Source: Sedimenticola_A sp040506425
GTDB lineage: Bacteria > Pseudomonadota > Gammaproteobacteria > Chromatiales > Chromatiaceae
Direction of reading: 5' to 3'
NCBI GenBank assembly: GCA_965224515.1
Contig: OZ245051.1
Span: 434,001 to 498,000, forward strand
Length of the DNA: 64,000 nt
The position numbers and the translations under genes were made by a program. This document shows positions 42,878 to 51,288 of this stretch, one piece after another. The notes under the pieces were generated by a model. That model made no database searches, was not told the origin of the DNA, and saw nothing but the letters and a program-made list of their open reading frames with translations. Every line of letters begins with the position of its first letter. Position 1 is the first letter of the stretch.

Positions 42878-44866
42878 TCAGCCCAAAACTTTTTTGGCGG
42901 TAGCCACAACATTGTCGACGGTAAAACCGAACTGCTCAAAGAGCTGACCCGCAGGGGCGGATTCACCGAACGACTCCATGCAGACAACAGCACCGTCGAG
43001 ACCGACATACTTGTGCCAACCCAGATCAACACCAGCCTCTACGGCTACGCGTTTTACGCCTGGGGTCAAAACGGAATCCTTGTAGGCCTGATCCTGTGCA
43101 TCGAAGCGGTCGGTGCAAGGCATGGAAACCACGCGAACCTTACGATCGGACATCGCTGCTGCGGCATCCACCGCCAGACCGACTTCAGAACCGGTGGCAA
43201 TCAGGATGAGATCGGCATCGCCGTCGCAATCTTTCAGTACGTAACCGCCATTCTCGATAGCCTTGACCTGCTCAGGGGTACGCTCCATGGGTGTCAGGTT
43301 CTGACGGGAGAAGACCAGCGCGGTAGGCGCGGTGTCTCGCAGCATGGCTGCCTTCCAGGAGACAGCGGACTCAATCGCGTCACAGCCTCTCCAGGTCTCA
43401 AAGTTGGGAATCGCACGCATGGTGGCCAACTGCTCCACCGGCTGGTGGGTAGGACCATCTTCACCCAGACCGATGGAGTCGTGGGTGTAGACATAGATCG
43501 GGTTGATCTTCATCAACGCGGACATGCGCAGGGCGTTACGCATGAACTCCATGAACATGAAGAAGGTTGCGCTGTAGGCGCGGAAACCGCCGTGCAGCAT
43601 CATGCCGTTGACCATGTGGGCCATACCGAACTCGCGTACACCCCAGGAGATGTAGTTACCGTTGGCATTTTCAGGATTGACCTTGACGGTACCGGACCAG
43701 TTGGTCAGGTTTGAACCGGTGAGGTCAGCAGAACCGCCAAACAACTCAGGTACGACGGGACCCATCGCTTCAATGGCGTTCTGGGAAGCCTTACGGGAAG
43801 CGATGTTAGGCATCTCTTCCTGGGTTTTGGCGATGTACTGGTCCATCTCCGCTTCGAAGTTGGCGGGCAGGGTGCCGGCCATACGACGTTCAAACTCGGC
43901 CGCTTCGGCAGGATACTCAGCCTTGTAGGCGTCGAAACGTGCCTGCCACTCGCTCTCGGAAGCAGCACCCGCCTCTTTGTGATCCCAACCGGCGTAGACC
44001 TCGTCGGGGATTACGAATGCATCGTGCTCCCAGCCCAGCTGTTCACGGGTAGCCGCGATCTCATCAGCACCCAGTGGGGCGCCGTGACAATCGTGGGTAC
44101 CAGACAGGTTTGGAGAACCGAACCCGATAGTGGTTCTGCAGCAGATCAGGGTAGGCTTGGCGGTTTCCGCCTTTGCTGCCTCGATGGCTGCATTGATAGC
44201 GTCCGCATCGTGACCGTCTACATCACGGACTACGTGCCAGCCATAAGACTCGAAACGACCGCCTACATCTTTCTCCATCCAGTCGGAGATGTGGCCGTCG
44301 ATGGAGATGTCATTGTCATCCCAGAAAGCGACCAGTTTGCCCAGGCCGAGGGTACCGGCCATGGCGCATGCCTCGTGAGAGAGGCCTTCCATCAGGCAGC
44401 CGTCACCCATGAAGGTGTAGGTGTGGTGATCAACGATATCGTGACCTGGCTTGTTGAACTGCCCGGCCAGTGTGCGCTCGGCAATCGCCATGCCCACAGC
44501 GTTGGTGATGCCCTGACCCAGAGGGCCGGTGGTGGTCTCGATACCATCCGCGTAGCCATACTCAGGGTGACCGGCGGTCTTGGAGTGAAGCTGGCGGAAA
44601 TCCTTGATGTCATCCATGCTCAGGTCGAAACCTGAGAGATGAAGCAGGGAGTAGATCAGCATTGAGCCGTGCCCATTGGAGAGGACGAAACGGTCGCGAT
44701 CGGCCCAGTTTGCGTTAGTAGGATTGAACTTCAGGTGACTGTTCCACAGCACTTCGGCGATATCCGCCATGCCCATGGGTGCACCAGGGTGGCCGGAGTT
44801 GGCTTTCTGAACCGCATCCATGCTCAGGGCACGAATGGCGTTGGCGAGTGTTCTACGTGAGGACAT
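42878..44866 (-). CDS. tkt: Transketolase
   Basis: This 662-residue thiamine diphosphate enzyme moves two-carbon units in the pentose phosphate and Calvin cycles. The start block RTLANAIRALSMDAVQKANSGHPGAPMGMA, the TPP site MGDGCLMEGLSHE (GDG...), HDSIGLGEDGPTHQPVEQL, and FMFMEFMRNALRMS are diagnostic. The start codon ATG 44866 is preceded by AGGAGG. It is the first gene of the minus-strand carbon operon and may carry its promoter (44956-44989). Confidence 0.97.
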   Translation of the reverse strand: MSSRRTLANAIRALSMDAVQKANSGHPGAPMGMADIAEVLWNSHLKFNPTNANWADRDRFVLSNGHGSMLIYSLLHLSGFDLSMDDIKDFRQLHSKTAGHPEYGYADGIETTTGPLGQGITNAVGMAIAERTLAGQFNKPGHDIVDHHTYTFMGDGCLMEGLSHEACAMAGTLGLGKLVAFWDDNDISIDGHISDWMEKDVGGRFESYGWHVVRDVDGHDADAINAAIEAAKAETAKPTLICCRTTIGFGSPNLSGTHDCHGAPLGADEIAATREQLGWEHDAFVIPDEVYAGWDHKEAGAASESEWQARFDAYKAEYPAEAAEFERRMAGTLPANFEAEMDQYIAKTQEEMPNIASRKASQNAIEAMGPVVPELFGGSADLTGSNLTNWSGTVKVNPENANGNYISWGVREFGMAHMVNGMMLHGGFRAYSATFFMFMEFMRNALRMSALMKINPIYVYTHDSIGLGEDGPTHQPVEQLATMRAIPNFETWRGCDAIESAVSWKAAMLRDTAPTALVFSRQNLTPMERTPEQVKAIENGGYVLKDCDGDADLILIATGSEVGLAVDAAAAMSDRKVRVVSMPCTDRFDAQDQAYKDSVLTPGVKRVAVEAGVDLGWHKYVGLDGAVVCMESFGESAPAGQLFEQFGFTVDNVVATAKKVLG

Positions 44867-44955
44867 AAGTCCCTCCTCTCAAAGGCTTGTTAGAAATTTT
44901 ATATTCCGGTCCTGGGCAGACCGATGCTGCCCGCAAAAAAACAGAGGCGTTCCAC

Positions 44956-44989
44956 TGTATAAATCAACCTGCTGCCTGCAAAAGGTTGA
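44956..44989 (-). promoter_or_regulatory. Putative tkt operon promoter with dyad operator
   Basis: On the minus strand, TCAACC (44989-44984) and GGTTGA (44969-44964) form an inverted pair with a 14-nt spacer, immediately upstream of TATACA (44961-44956), which could be a -10. The -35 (near 44984) is poor. The arrangement could be a binding site for a LysR-type regulator such as CbbR, but the spacing does not match the T-N11-A rule. Confidence 0.35.
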
Positions 44990-45226
44990 CCTTTTCCCCT
45001 GGTGGAGACGCCAAATGGAGTTGACCATGACCTGAAGGTGCGAGTTGCCACCTGGAGGAGAAATCGAAACTTCCGCCTCCCGCCAGGATTCTCATCCATA
45101 AAAAGGTATATTCTGCCCCTTTCGTCGCTTCCGGAGCAAGCCAGCTGGCTTTATGGGGGTAAAAAAATATCGATACCGCCAGGCAGCCAACAGATCGCCC
45201 TTATCTCAGTTCTGGAAAAAACCCTG
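44990..45226. other. Intergenic stretch between thioredoxin-like gene and tkt
   Basis: No credible gene is present in this part of the gap (44867-45226). It holds the leader and promoter of tkt and the 3' end of the thioredoxin-like transcript. A run of short complementary GC-rich segments (CCTGGAGGAG and CTCCCGCCAGG near 45051-45088) may form a hairpin. Confidence 0.35.
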
Positions 45227-45781
45227 TCAGTCCCGCCACTTGATCGAGCAGCCCATGCTCGGAATCTGTATCACGGGGCCCTTTCCAGTCTCGGCAACCT
45301 CTTTCATCGCTTCGAACAGGTCCCTGCGCACACCCTCAGGTGCGGTCTCTTTGCGACTCTCGTCAAGGCGCCCACGGTATTGCAGCTCCAGGTTGGCGTT
45401 GTAGCCGAAAAAATCAGGGGTACAGACAGCACCATAGGCCTTCGCCACCTCCTGGCTCTCGTCCAGCAGGTAGGGGAAGGGGTAGCCGTACTCCCGGGCA
45501 ACCCCGGCCATATTCTCGAAGGAGTCCTCTGCATACTCGGCGGGGTCATTGGACATGATCGCCACGCTGTTGATGCCCAGCGCCTTGAGCTCCAGGGTGT
45601 CACGCACCAGCCGCTCGCGAACCGATTTCACGTAAGGGCAATGGTTGCAGATGAACATCACCAGCAACCCCTTGGGGCCGCAGCACTCCTGCAGGCTCCA
45701 GGTCTTGCCGTCCACCCCCGGCAGGGTGAAATCCACGGCAGGTCTGCCGAATTCGCACACAGGGGTTTCCAGTGAAACCAT
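45227..45781 (-). CDS. Thioredoxin-fold peroxiredoxin-like protein
   Basis: This 184-residue protein starts at ATG 45781 (AAGGAG upstream). It has an AhpC/TSA thioredoxin fold: PAVDFTLPGVDGKTWSL, a core FICNHCPYVKSV with CxxC-type pair (CNHC), and the TPDFFGYN cis-proline region. The motif NHCPYVK occurs in a group of redoxins of unknown substrate. A C-terminal cysteine (MGCSIKW) could be the resolving residue. No signal peptide is visible, so it is cytosolic. Confidence 0.82.
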   Translation of the reverse strand: MVSLETPVCEFGRPAVDFTLPGVDGKTWSLQECCGPKGLLVMFICNHCPYVKSVRERLVRDTLELKALGINSVAIMSNDPAEYAEDSFENMAGVAREYGYPFPYLLDESQEVAKAYGAVCTPDFFGYNANLELQYRGRLDESRKETAPEGVRRDLFEAMKEVAETGKGPVIQIPSMGCSIKWRD

Positions 45782-45970
45782 GGCCGTGACTCCTTCTAAT
45801 ATCAAACAGCCCGCAATTCTGGCATAAGTAAAGAGTAATGACGCGGGCTTTTTTTATCTTATTTTCTTATTCAATCGGTAAATATAACTGATCGGGTCGC
45901 TATTATACCCGGGGAAATCTGATAGTTTGATGAACAAAGCGGGGAAGATTAAACCAGATCACGCACAATA

Positions 45971-45998
45971 TTGACAAATTCATCGGTTATCGGATAAT
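45971..45998 (+). promoter_or_regulatory. Sigma-70 promoter of metK
   Basis: TTGACA at 45971-45976 is a perfect -35; GATAAT at 45993-45998 is one base from TATAAT, with a 16-bp spacer. The start would be near 46005, one or two bases before the SAM-II aptamer. This fits transcription that begins at the riboswitch. Confidence 0.8.
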
Positions 45999-46006
45999 CA
46001 TCCACT

Positions 46007-46056
46007 GCGCCGATTTGAAATCAGATTGCGGGCGCCATATAAATGCGGCTAAAGCG
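46007..46056 (+). promoter_or_regulatory. metK: SAM-II riboswitch aptamer upstream of metK
   Basis: P1 pairs GCGCC (46007-46011) with GGCGC (46031-46035). The loop begins GATTTGAAA and ends TTGCG, as in the known SAM-II consensus (GAUUUG...UUGC). The 3' element is TATAAATGCGGCTAAAG, matching the conserved UAAA..GCUAAA of SAM-II. P2 likely pairs ATTT of the loop with AAAT. SAM-II is mainly known from Alphaproteobacteria, so a gammaproteobacterial metK is a less usual host. Confidence 0.85.
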
Positions 46057-46075
46057 AATCCGAACCTAATTCTGG

Positions 46076-46111
46076 AAACCCGCCTTTAGCTCGCGCTTTG
46101 CGGGTTTTTTT
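46076..46111 (+). terminator. Riboswitch-controlled intrinsic terminator before metK
   Basis: AAACCCGC (46076-46083) pairs with GCGGGTTT (46100-46107), followed by a run of T's to 46111. It lies 18 bp before the metK start codon and downstream of the SAM-II aptamer. CTTTAGC (46084-46090) in its loop is the exact complement of GCTAAAG (46048-46054) in the aptamer, so the two structures can exclude each other. Confidence 0.85.
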
Positions 46112-46128
46112 ATGGAAAACAGTAAATT

Positions 46129-47301
46129 ATGAGCGATTACATCTTCACTTCCGAATCAGTATCCGAAGGCCATCCCGATAAGATGGCAGACCAGATCTCC
46201 GATGCCATCCTGGACAAGATCCTGGAACTCGACCCCAACCCGGAGCACGCACGCGTTGCCTGCGAAACCATGGTCAAGACCGGCGCCGTCATTATAGCCG
46301 GCGAAATCACCACCAATGCCTGGGTCGATCTGGATGAAGTGGTTCGCGAAGTGGTCTGTGATATCGGCTACACCAACTCCGATGTCGGCTTCGACGGCAA
46401 CACCTGCGCCGTCATGTCCCTGCTGGGCAAGCAGTCCGGCGACATCGCCATGGGTGTCGACCGCTCCGCCCCCGAAGAGCAGGGCGCCGGCGACCAGGGC
46501 CTGATGTTCGGCTACGCAACCAACGAGACCGACGTGTTGATGCCCGCCCCCATCACCTACGCCCACAGACTGGTGCAGCGCCAGTCCGAGATGCGCAAGG
46601 AGAATGTCCTCCCCTGGCTGCGCCCGGACGCCAAGAGCCAGGTCACCCTGCACTATAAAGATGGTGCGGTTGCCGGTATCGACGCGGTTGTGCTTTCCAC
46701 CCAGCACGATCCGGATATCGACCTCAAGCACCTGCAGGAGGCGGTGATGGAGAATATTCTTCAGCCGGTCCTGCCCAAGGAGTGGCTGGACAAGTGCCCC
46801 CAGGAGAAGATCCACATCAACCCCACCGGCTCCTTTGTCATCGGCGGCCCGGTCGGTGACTGCGGCCTGACCGGACGCAAGATCATCGTTGACACCTACG
46901 GTGGTGCAGCCCGTCACGGCGGTGGCGCATTCTCCGGCAAGGACCCCTCCAAGGTCGACCGCTCAGCCGCCTATGCCGGTCGTTACGTGGCCAAGAACAT
47001 CGTCGCCGCCGGCCTGGCAGACCGCTGCGAAATCCAGGTCTCCTATGCCATCGGTGTCGCCGAGCCCACTTCGATCTCCATCGAGACCTTCGGCACCGCC
47101 AAGATCGCCGAGGAGAAGATTGCAGACCTGGTGCGCGAGCACTTCGACCTGCGTCCCTACGGCATCCTGCAGATGCTGGACCTGGTCAAACCGATCTACC
47201 GCAACACTGCTGCCTACGGCCACTTCGGCCGTGAAGAGCCGGAGTTCACCTGGGAACGCACCGACAAAGCCGCTGCCCTCAAGGAAGCTGCCGGACTCTG
47301 A
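46129..47301 (+). CDS. metK: S-adenosylmethionine synthetase
   Basis: This 390-residue enzyme makes SAM from methionine and ATP. The blocks are TSESVSEGHPDKMADQISDA, GEITT, DQGLMFGYA, GPVGDCGLTGRKIIVDTYGG, and GGGAFSGKDPSKVDRSAAYA. The length is usual. Expression is probably switched off by SAM through the upstream SAM-II riboswitch, which matches the use of metK as a feedback target. A terminator follows (47307-47361), separating it from ahcY. Confidence 0.98.
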   Translation: MSDYIFTSESVSEGHPDKMADQISDAILDKILELDPNPEHARVACETMVKTGAVIIAGEITTNAWVDLDEVVREVVCDIGYTNSDVGFDGNTCAVMSLLGKQSGDIAMGVDRSAPEEQGAGDQGLMFGYATNETDVLMPAPITYAHRLVQRQSEMRKENVLPWLRPDAKSQVTLHYKDGAVAGIDAVVLSTQHDPDIDLKHLQEAVMENILQPVLPKEWLDKCPQEKIHINPTGSFVIGGPVGDCGLTGRKIIVDTYGGAARHGGGAFSGKDPSKVDRSAAYAGRYVAKNIVAAGLADRCEIQVSYAIGVAEPTSISIETFGTAKIAEEKIADLVREHFDLRPYGILQMLDLVKPIYRNTAAYGHFGREEPEFTWERTDKAAALKEAAGL

Positions 47302-47306
47302 CCCCA

Positions 47307-47361
47307 GGCAATCCCCGGGATACACAGGGCTTCATTCAGTGTATTCCGGGGTGCCGGTTTT
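47307..47361 (+). terminator. Terminator after metK
   Basis: GGCA..CCCCGG.GATACAC (47307-47325) pairs with GTGTATTCCGGGGTGCC (47339-47355), with a 13-nt loop, then GGTTTT. It ends the metK transcript before the ahcY promoter. Confidence 0.78.
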
Positions 47362-47435
47362 CCAGCATTGATGGGGCCGGTGATCTGGTAATTTGAGCTG
47401 GACTGATTATACTACCGCCCTATTCGTACCACCCT

Positions 47436-47512
47436 CGCCGAGGAGCGCTGCAACAGGTATCACCTGCCAGGCTCGGGAGGCTTTCTGGAGACAATTTGCA
47501 ACGGCGCTCAGT
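47436..47512 (+). promoter_or_regulatory. ahcY: SAH riboswitch upstream of ahcY
   Basis: P1 pairs CCGAG (47438-47442) with CTCGG (47472-47476); P2 pairs CAGGT (47454-47458) with ACCTG (47462-47466) and ATC as loop. GAGCGC (47443-47448) can form the pseudoknot with GCGCTC (47504-47509). The conserved GAGGAGCGCTGCAA and CAGGCTCGG strings match the SAH riboswitch. SAH would turn the gene on. Confidence 0.95.
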
Positions 47513-47530
47513 TTTTTCGGAGACTGAACC

Positions 47531-48946
47531 ATGAATGCCGTTGTGAATAACGACTTTATCGACTACAAGGTAGCCGATCTCTCCCTGGCCGACTGGGGCC
47601 GCAAGGAGATCGCCATTGCCAACACCGAAATGCCCGGCCTGATGGCCCTGCAGGAGAAGTACGGCGAGGAGAAACCCCTCAAAGGCGCCCGCATCGCAGG
47701 CAGCCTGCACATGACCATCCAGACCGCGGTACTCATCGAAACCCTGATCGCGCTGGGAGCCGAAGTACGCTGGGTCTCCTGCAACATCTTCTCCACCCAG
47801 GACCACGCTGCCGCAGCAATCGCCGCGCAGAACATCCCGGTCTACGCCTACAAGGGCGAAACCCTGGAAGAGTACTGGGCATACACCCACAAGGTCATGG
47901 AGTGGTCCGACGGCGGCACTCCCAACATGATCCTGGATGACGGCGGCGACGCCACCCTGCTGCTGATCCTCGGCTCCAAGGCCGAGAAGGACATCAGCGT
48001 ACTGGACAACCCCACCAGCGAGGAAGAGGAGGTGCTCTACGCCGCTATCAAGGCGCGTATTGCCGAGCAGCCCGACTGGTACTCCAAAACCCTGAAGAAT
48101 ATCCAGGGCGTGACCGAAGAGACCACCACCGGTGTACACCGTCTCTACCAGATGCAGGAGAGCGGCGAGCTGCCCTTCCCCGCCATCAACGTCAACGACT
48201 CTGTCACCAAGTCCAAGTTCGACAACCTCTACGGCTGCCGCGAGTCCCTGATGGACGGCATCAAGCGCGCCACCGACGTGATGGTAGCCGGCAAGATCGC
48301 AGTTGTTCTCGGCTACGGCGACGTGGGCAAGGGCTGCGCCCAGGCCTTCCGCGGCCTCGGCGCCACCGTGTGGGTTACCGAGGTCGATCCCATCTGCGCC
48401 CTGCAGGCTGCAATGGAAGGCTACCGCGTGGTGACCATGGAAGAGGCCGCTCCCCTGGGCGACATCTTCGTCACTGCCACCGGCAACTTCCACGTCATCG
48501 GCCACGACCACATGGCGGCCATGAAGGACCAGTCCATCGTCTGCAACATCGGTCATTTCGACAATGAGATCGACGTCGCCAGCCTGGAAAAGTACGAGTG
48601 GGAGAACATCAAGCCCCAGGTGGATCACATCATTTTCCCCGACGGCAAGCGCATCATCATGCTGGCCGAGGGCCGACTGGTGAACCTGGGCTGTGCCACC
48701 GGCCACCCCAGCTTCGTGATGTCCAACTCCTTCACCAACCAGGTACTGGCCCAGATCGAGCTGTTCAGCCGTGGCGACAACTACGACAACCAGGTCTACA
48801 TGCTGCCAAAGCACCTGGATGAAGAGGTGGCCCGACTGCACCTGGCAAAAGTGACCGCCAACCTGAGCACACTGACCCAGCAGCAGGCCGACTACATCGG
48901 CGTGCCGGTAGACGGTCCGTACAAGCCCGGCCACTACCGTTACTGA
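47531..48946 (+). CDS. ahcY: Adenosylhomocysteinase
   Basis: This 471-residue enzyme hydrolyses S-adenosylhomocysteine to homocysteine and adenosine, clearing the inhibitor of SAM-dependent methyltransferases. Key blocks are KVADLSLADWGRKEI, EMPGLMALQ, CNIFSTQDHAAAAIAA, the NAD site GYGDVGKGCAQAF, and the C-terminal GPYKPGHYRY. The length, with an insert near 150-190, is that of the proteobacterial type. The leader carries an SAH riboswitch, so it is induced by its own substrate. metF follows 120 bp downstream. Confidence 0.98.
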   Translation: MNAVVNNDFIDYKVADLSLADWGRKEIAIANTEMPGLMALQEKYGEEKPLKGARIAGSLHMTIQTAVLIETLIALGAEVRWVSCNIFSTQDHAAAAIAAQNIPVYAYKGETLEEYWAYTHKVMEWSDGGTPNMILDDGGDATLLLILGSKAEKDISVLDNPTSEEEEVLYAAIKARIAEQPDWYSKTLKNIQGVTEETTTGVHRLYQMQESGELPFPAINVNDSVTKSKFDNLYGCRESLMDGIKRATDVMVAGKIAVVLGYGDVGKGCAQAFRGLGATVWVTEVDPICALQAAMEGYRVVTMEEAAPLGDIFVTATGNFHVIGHDHMAAMKDQSIVCNIGHFDNEIDVASLEKYEWENIKPQVDHIIFPDGKRIIMLAEGRLVNLGCATGHPSFVMSNSFTNQVLAQIELFSRGDNYDNQVYMLPKHLDEEVARLHLAKVTANLSTLTQQQADYIGVPVDGPYKPGHYRY

Positions 48947-48975
48947 TCTGCCGCACGGCTAAAAGCTGAACTGCA

Positions 48976-49022
48976 GAGGCGCAGAGAGAAAATTTAAAAA
49001 CAGTCTCTTTCGCCTCTGCATT
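48976..49022 (+). terminator. Hairpin between ahcY and metF
   Basis: GCAGAGGCG (near 48974-48982) pairs with CGCCTCTGC (near 49011-49019), with a GAGAG/CTCT inner pairing. It may be a terminator or a leader structure. There is no long T tract after it. Confidence 0.5.
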
Positions 49023-49065
49023 CAGGCAGTTCAAATACTCACGTTCAAACATGCAAAGGGCTTCT

Positions 49066-49923
49066 ATGAAATCACAGAAGCAATATGACAAGACCATCAG
49101 TTTCGAACTGTTCCCCCCCAAAACCGAGGCGGGAATGGAGAAGATGCAGGCCAATGTGAAAGCGCTGGCAGAGGTCAATCCACTCTACTTCTCCGTCACC
49201 TACGGAGCCGGGGGCTCAACCCAGGAGCGCACATTCCAGAGCGTGGAGTGGCTCGCCTCCGAGAACCTGGATACCGCCCCTCACCTCTCCTGCATCGGCA
49301 GCAGCCGCGAGGAGATCACCGGGATGCTGGAGCACTACAAGAGCCAGGGAATTCACAGAGTCGTGGCCCTGCGCGGTGACCTGCCTTCAGGTGCCGGTCT
49401 GGGTGGCCTTGGCGATCTGAACTACGCCAATGAGCTGGTCTCCCTGATCAGGGAGAGCTTCGATGACCATTTCCACATCGAAGTGGCCGCCTACCCCGAG
49501 TTCCACCCACAGGCACCCAGCGCAGAGGCAGACATTCTCAACTTCAAGCGCAAGGTGGATGCCGGCGCCAATGCAGCGATCACCCAGTACTTCTACAACC
49601 CAGACGCCTACTACCGGTTCGTGGACAGTTGCGAGAAGCTCGGCATGGACATTCCGATCGTTCCGGGGATCATGCCGATTTCCAACTACACCAACCTGGT
49701 ACGTTTTTCCGATGCCTGCGGGGCCGAAATACCGCGCTGGATCAAGAAACGCCTTGAAGGCTATGGTGATGATATCGAGAGCATCAGGGCCTTTGGTATC
49801 GACGTGGTCAGTTCCATGTGCGATGGCCTGCTGCGACATGGCGCCCCGGGACTGCACTTCTACACCATGAATCAGTCCGCTCCCGTCTTGAAGATCTGCA
49901 ACAATCTCGGACTGGGCGACTGA
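49066..49923 (+). CDS. metF: 5,10-methylenetetrahydrofolate reductase
   Basis: This 285-residue FAD enzyme reduces methylene-THF to methyl-THF for methionine synthesis. The blocks are SFELFPPKTEAGMEKM, FSVTYGAGGSTQERT, VVALRGDLP, VAAYPEFHPQAPSAEADI and ITQYFYN. ATG 49066 is chosen because the N-terminus (MKSQKQYDKTISFEL) fits and AAGGG precedes it; ATG 49051 is in frame. With metK and ahcY it completes the methyl-cycle set in this region. Confidence 0.96.
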   Translation: MKSQKQYDKTISFELFPPKTEAGMEKMQANVKALAEVNPLYFSVTYGAGGSTQERTFQSVEWLASENLDTAPHLSCIGSSREEITGMLEHYKSQGIHRVVALRGDLPSGAGLGGLGDLNYANELVSLIRESFDDHFHIEVAAYPEFHPQAPSAEADILNFKRKVDAGANAAITQYFYNPDAYYRFVDSCEKLGMDIPIVPGIMPISNYTNLVRFSDACGAEIPRWIKKRLEGYGDDIESIRAFGIDVVSSMCDGLLRHGAPGLHFYTMNQSAPVLKICNNLGLGD

Positions 49924-49936
49924 ACCAGCCCGGCAG

Positions 49937-49970
49937 CCGCACCACCCGGTTCCCCGGGGGTGCGGTTTTT
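49937..49970 (+). terminator. Intrinsic terminator after metF
   Basis: CCGCACC (49937-49943) pairs with GGTGCGG (49959-49965) and the inner CCCGG/CCGGG bases extend the stem; five T's follow at 49966-49970. It ends the ahcY/metF region before rsmE. Confidence 0.88.
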
Positions 49971-50062
49971 CCCTGCATGTTCAATCAGGCTATGGAGCCC
50001 TGGGGACAGGGTTCCTGTCGGCAGGATATAATCCCCTCACATCATGGCCCAGCGGAACTGCG

Positions 50063-50794
50063 ATGCGCGAATACCGGATCTACACCCAGCAATCCCTCAA
50101 CCCCGGCAACAGGGTGATGCTCGAAGAGGGCCCTGCGCGCCACCTGGTTCAGGTGTTGCGCCTCAAGGCAGGCGCTGAGCTGACCCTTTTCAACGGCAAG
50201 GGCAGTGAATTCAGTGCACGCATTGGAACAATCGGCAAGCGATCTGTCGAGGTCGAGGTTCTGGAACAGACTGCACGTGAGACAGAACCCACCCTGCAGA
50301 TCAGCCTGGGTATCGGGATATCCAAGGGCGAACGCATGGACTTTGCCGTACAGAAAGCGGTGGAACTCGGGGTAACCGAGATCACCCCCCTGGTTACCGA
50401 ACGTTGCGTGGTCCGCCTCTCCCGGGAGCGAATGGAGAAGCGTTGCAACCACTGGCGACAGGTGGCGGTATCCGCCTGCGAACAGTCAGGACGCTGCTTT
50501 GTGCCTGCAATCAACACGGCAAGAAAACTTCAGGACTGGATCGAATCAAGCGACGATCTGGCGGGACTGCTGCTGGATCACCGTTCTGAGCAGACGCTGC
50601 AGCATCTGCCTGTACCGACATCAGGCGTTCGATTGCTGGTCGGCCCAGAAGGGGGACTGTCTGAAGATGAAAGAAGCCAGGCACTCAGGCATCAATTCAC
50701 CGGGGTGCGGCTGGGACCCAGGGTTCTGAGAACCGAGACAGCGCCCCTTGCGGCGATTGCCGCGATACAGACTCTATGGGGTGACTTCCGCTGA
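50063..50794 (+). CDS. rsmE: 16S rRNA (uracil-1498-N3)-methyltransferase RsmE
   Basis: This 243-residue SPOUT methyltransferase has the N-terminal PUA-like part (RVMLEEGPARHLVQVLRLKAG) and the SPOUT knot: LLVGPEGGLSEDE and LGPRVLRTETAPLAAIAAIQTLWG, the SAM-binding C-terminus. It methylates U1498 in the 30S subunit. It converges with the chpC gene with an 11-bp gap. The SAM demand links it loosely to the metK/ahcY genes upstream. Confidence 0.96.
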   Translation: MREYRIYTQQSLNPGNRVMLEEGPARHLVQVLRLKAGAELTLFNGKGSEFSARIGTIGKRSVEVEVLEQTARETEPTLQISLGIGISKGERMDFAVQKAVELGVTEITPLVTERCVVRLSRERMEKRCNHWRQVAVSACEQSGRCFVPAINTARKLQDWIESSDDLAGLLLDHRSEQTLQHLPVPTSGVRLLVGPEGGLSEDERSQALRHQFTGVRLGPRVLRTETAPLAAIAAIQTLWGDFR

Positions 50795-50805
50795 GAGGCG
50801 GTTAG

Positions 50806-51288
50806 TTACCGGGACAACTCATCCAGAACGTCACCCAGCGCCATCTCAAGGGAATCAAGGTCGGGGATCCAGGCCTCCTTGCCCGCAATCTTCACCTGTC
50901 CTGCAACCATCGAACCCGCATCCCCCTCCTCGCCAAGGGGCGCTACACTATCCCTTGTCACGCGGACCAGGTGCGGGATTGCCTTGAGCAGAATACCGAT
51001 ATAGGGAAGCTTATCGTTGCCGTTGAGTGTATTGCAGATAGCGATACGCGCACGATGACCAACCTCTTCCGGCGAAGAGCCGGTCAGAGTTTCAAAGGAG
51101 ATCAGGGGTACCTTCTGCTGGCGCCAGGAGAAATCACCCAACAGCCAATCCGGGGCACCCTCCTTGCGGGACTCGGGCTTGGTATAACCAACCACTTCCG
51201 AAACGGTTGCATTGGGCAGCAACAGCTGGCCGGTCTGCAACGGCAGCAGTACACCGCGAATCTCTGATGGAGCAACTACCCTGCTCAT
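50806..51288 (-). CDS. chpC: CheW-like protein (ChpC type)
   Basis: This 160-residue adaptor has one CheW domain: RGVLLPLQTGQLLLPNATVSEVVGY, WLLGDFSWRQQKVPLISFE, and the ending SVAPLGEEGDAGSMVAGQVKI. It overlaps the chpA stop by four bases (51285-51288). In Pseudomonas the equivalent ChpC links receptors to the ChpA kinase controlling twitching motility. No output gene (pilA, pilT) is in the window. Confidence 0.85.
   Translation of the reverse strand: MSRVVAPSEIRGVLLPLQTGQLLLPNATVSEVVGYTKPESRKEGAPDWLLGDFSWRQQKVPLISFETLTGSSPEEVGHRARIAICNTLNGNDKLPYIGILLKAIPHLVRVTRDSVAPLGEEGDAGSMVAGQVKIAGKEAWIPDLDSLEMALGDVLDELSR

Noticed and set aside
46076..46111. Ordinary terminator of an upstream gene
   Set aside because: The upstream gene (45227-45781) is transcribed the other way, so this hairpin belongs to the metK leader.
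47420..48934. 504-codon open frame antisense to ahcY
   Set aside because: It overlaps a certain ahcY gene with a full family match. The antisense frame has no recognisable domain and follows from codon bias of the GC-rich gene.
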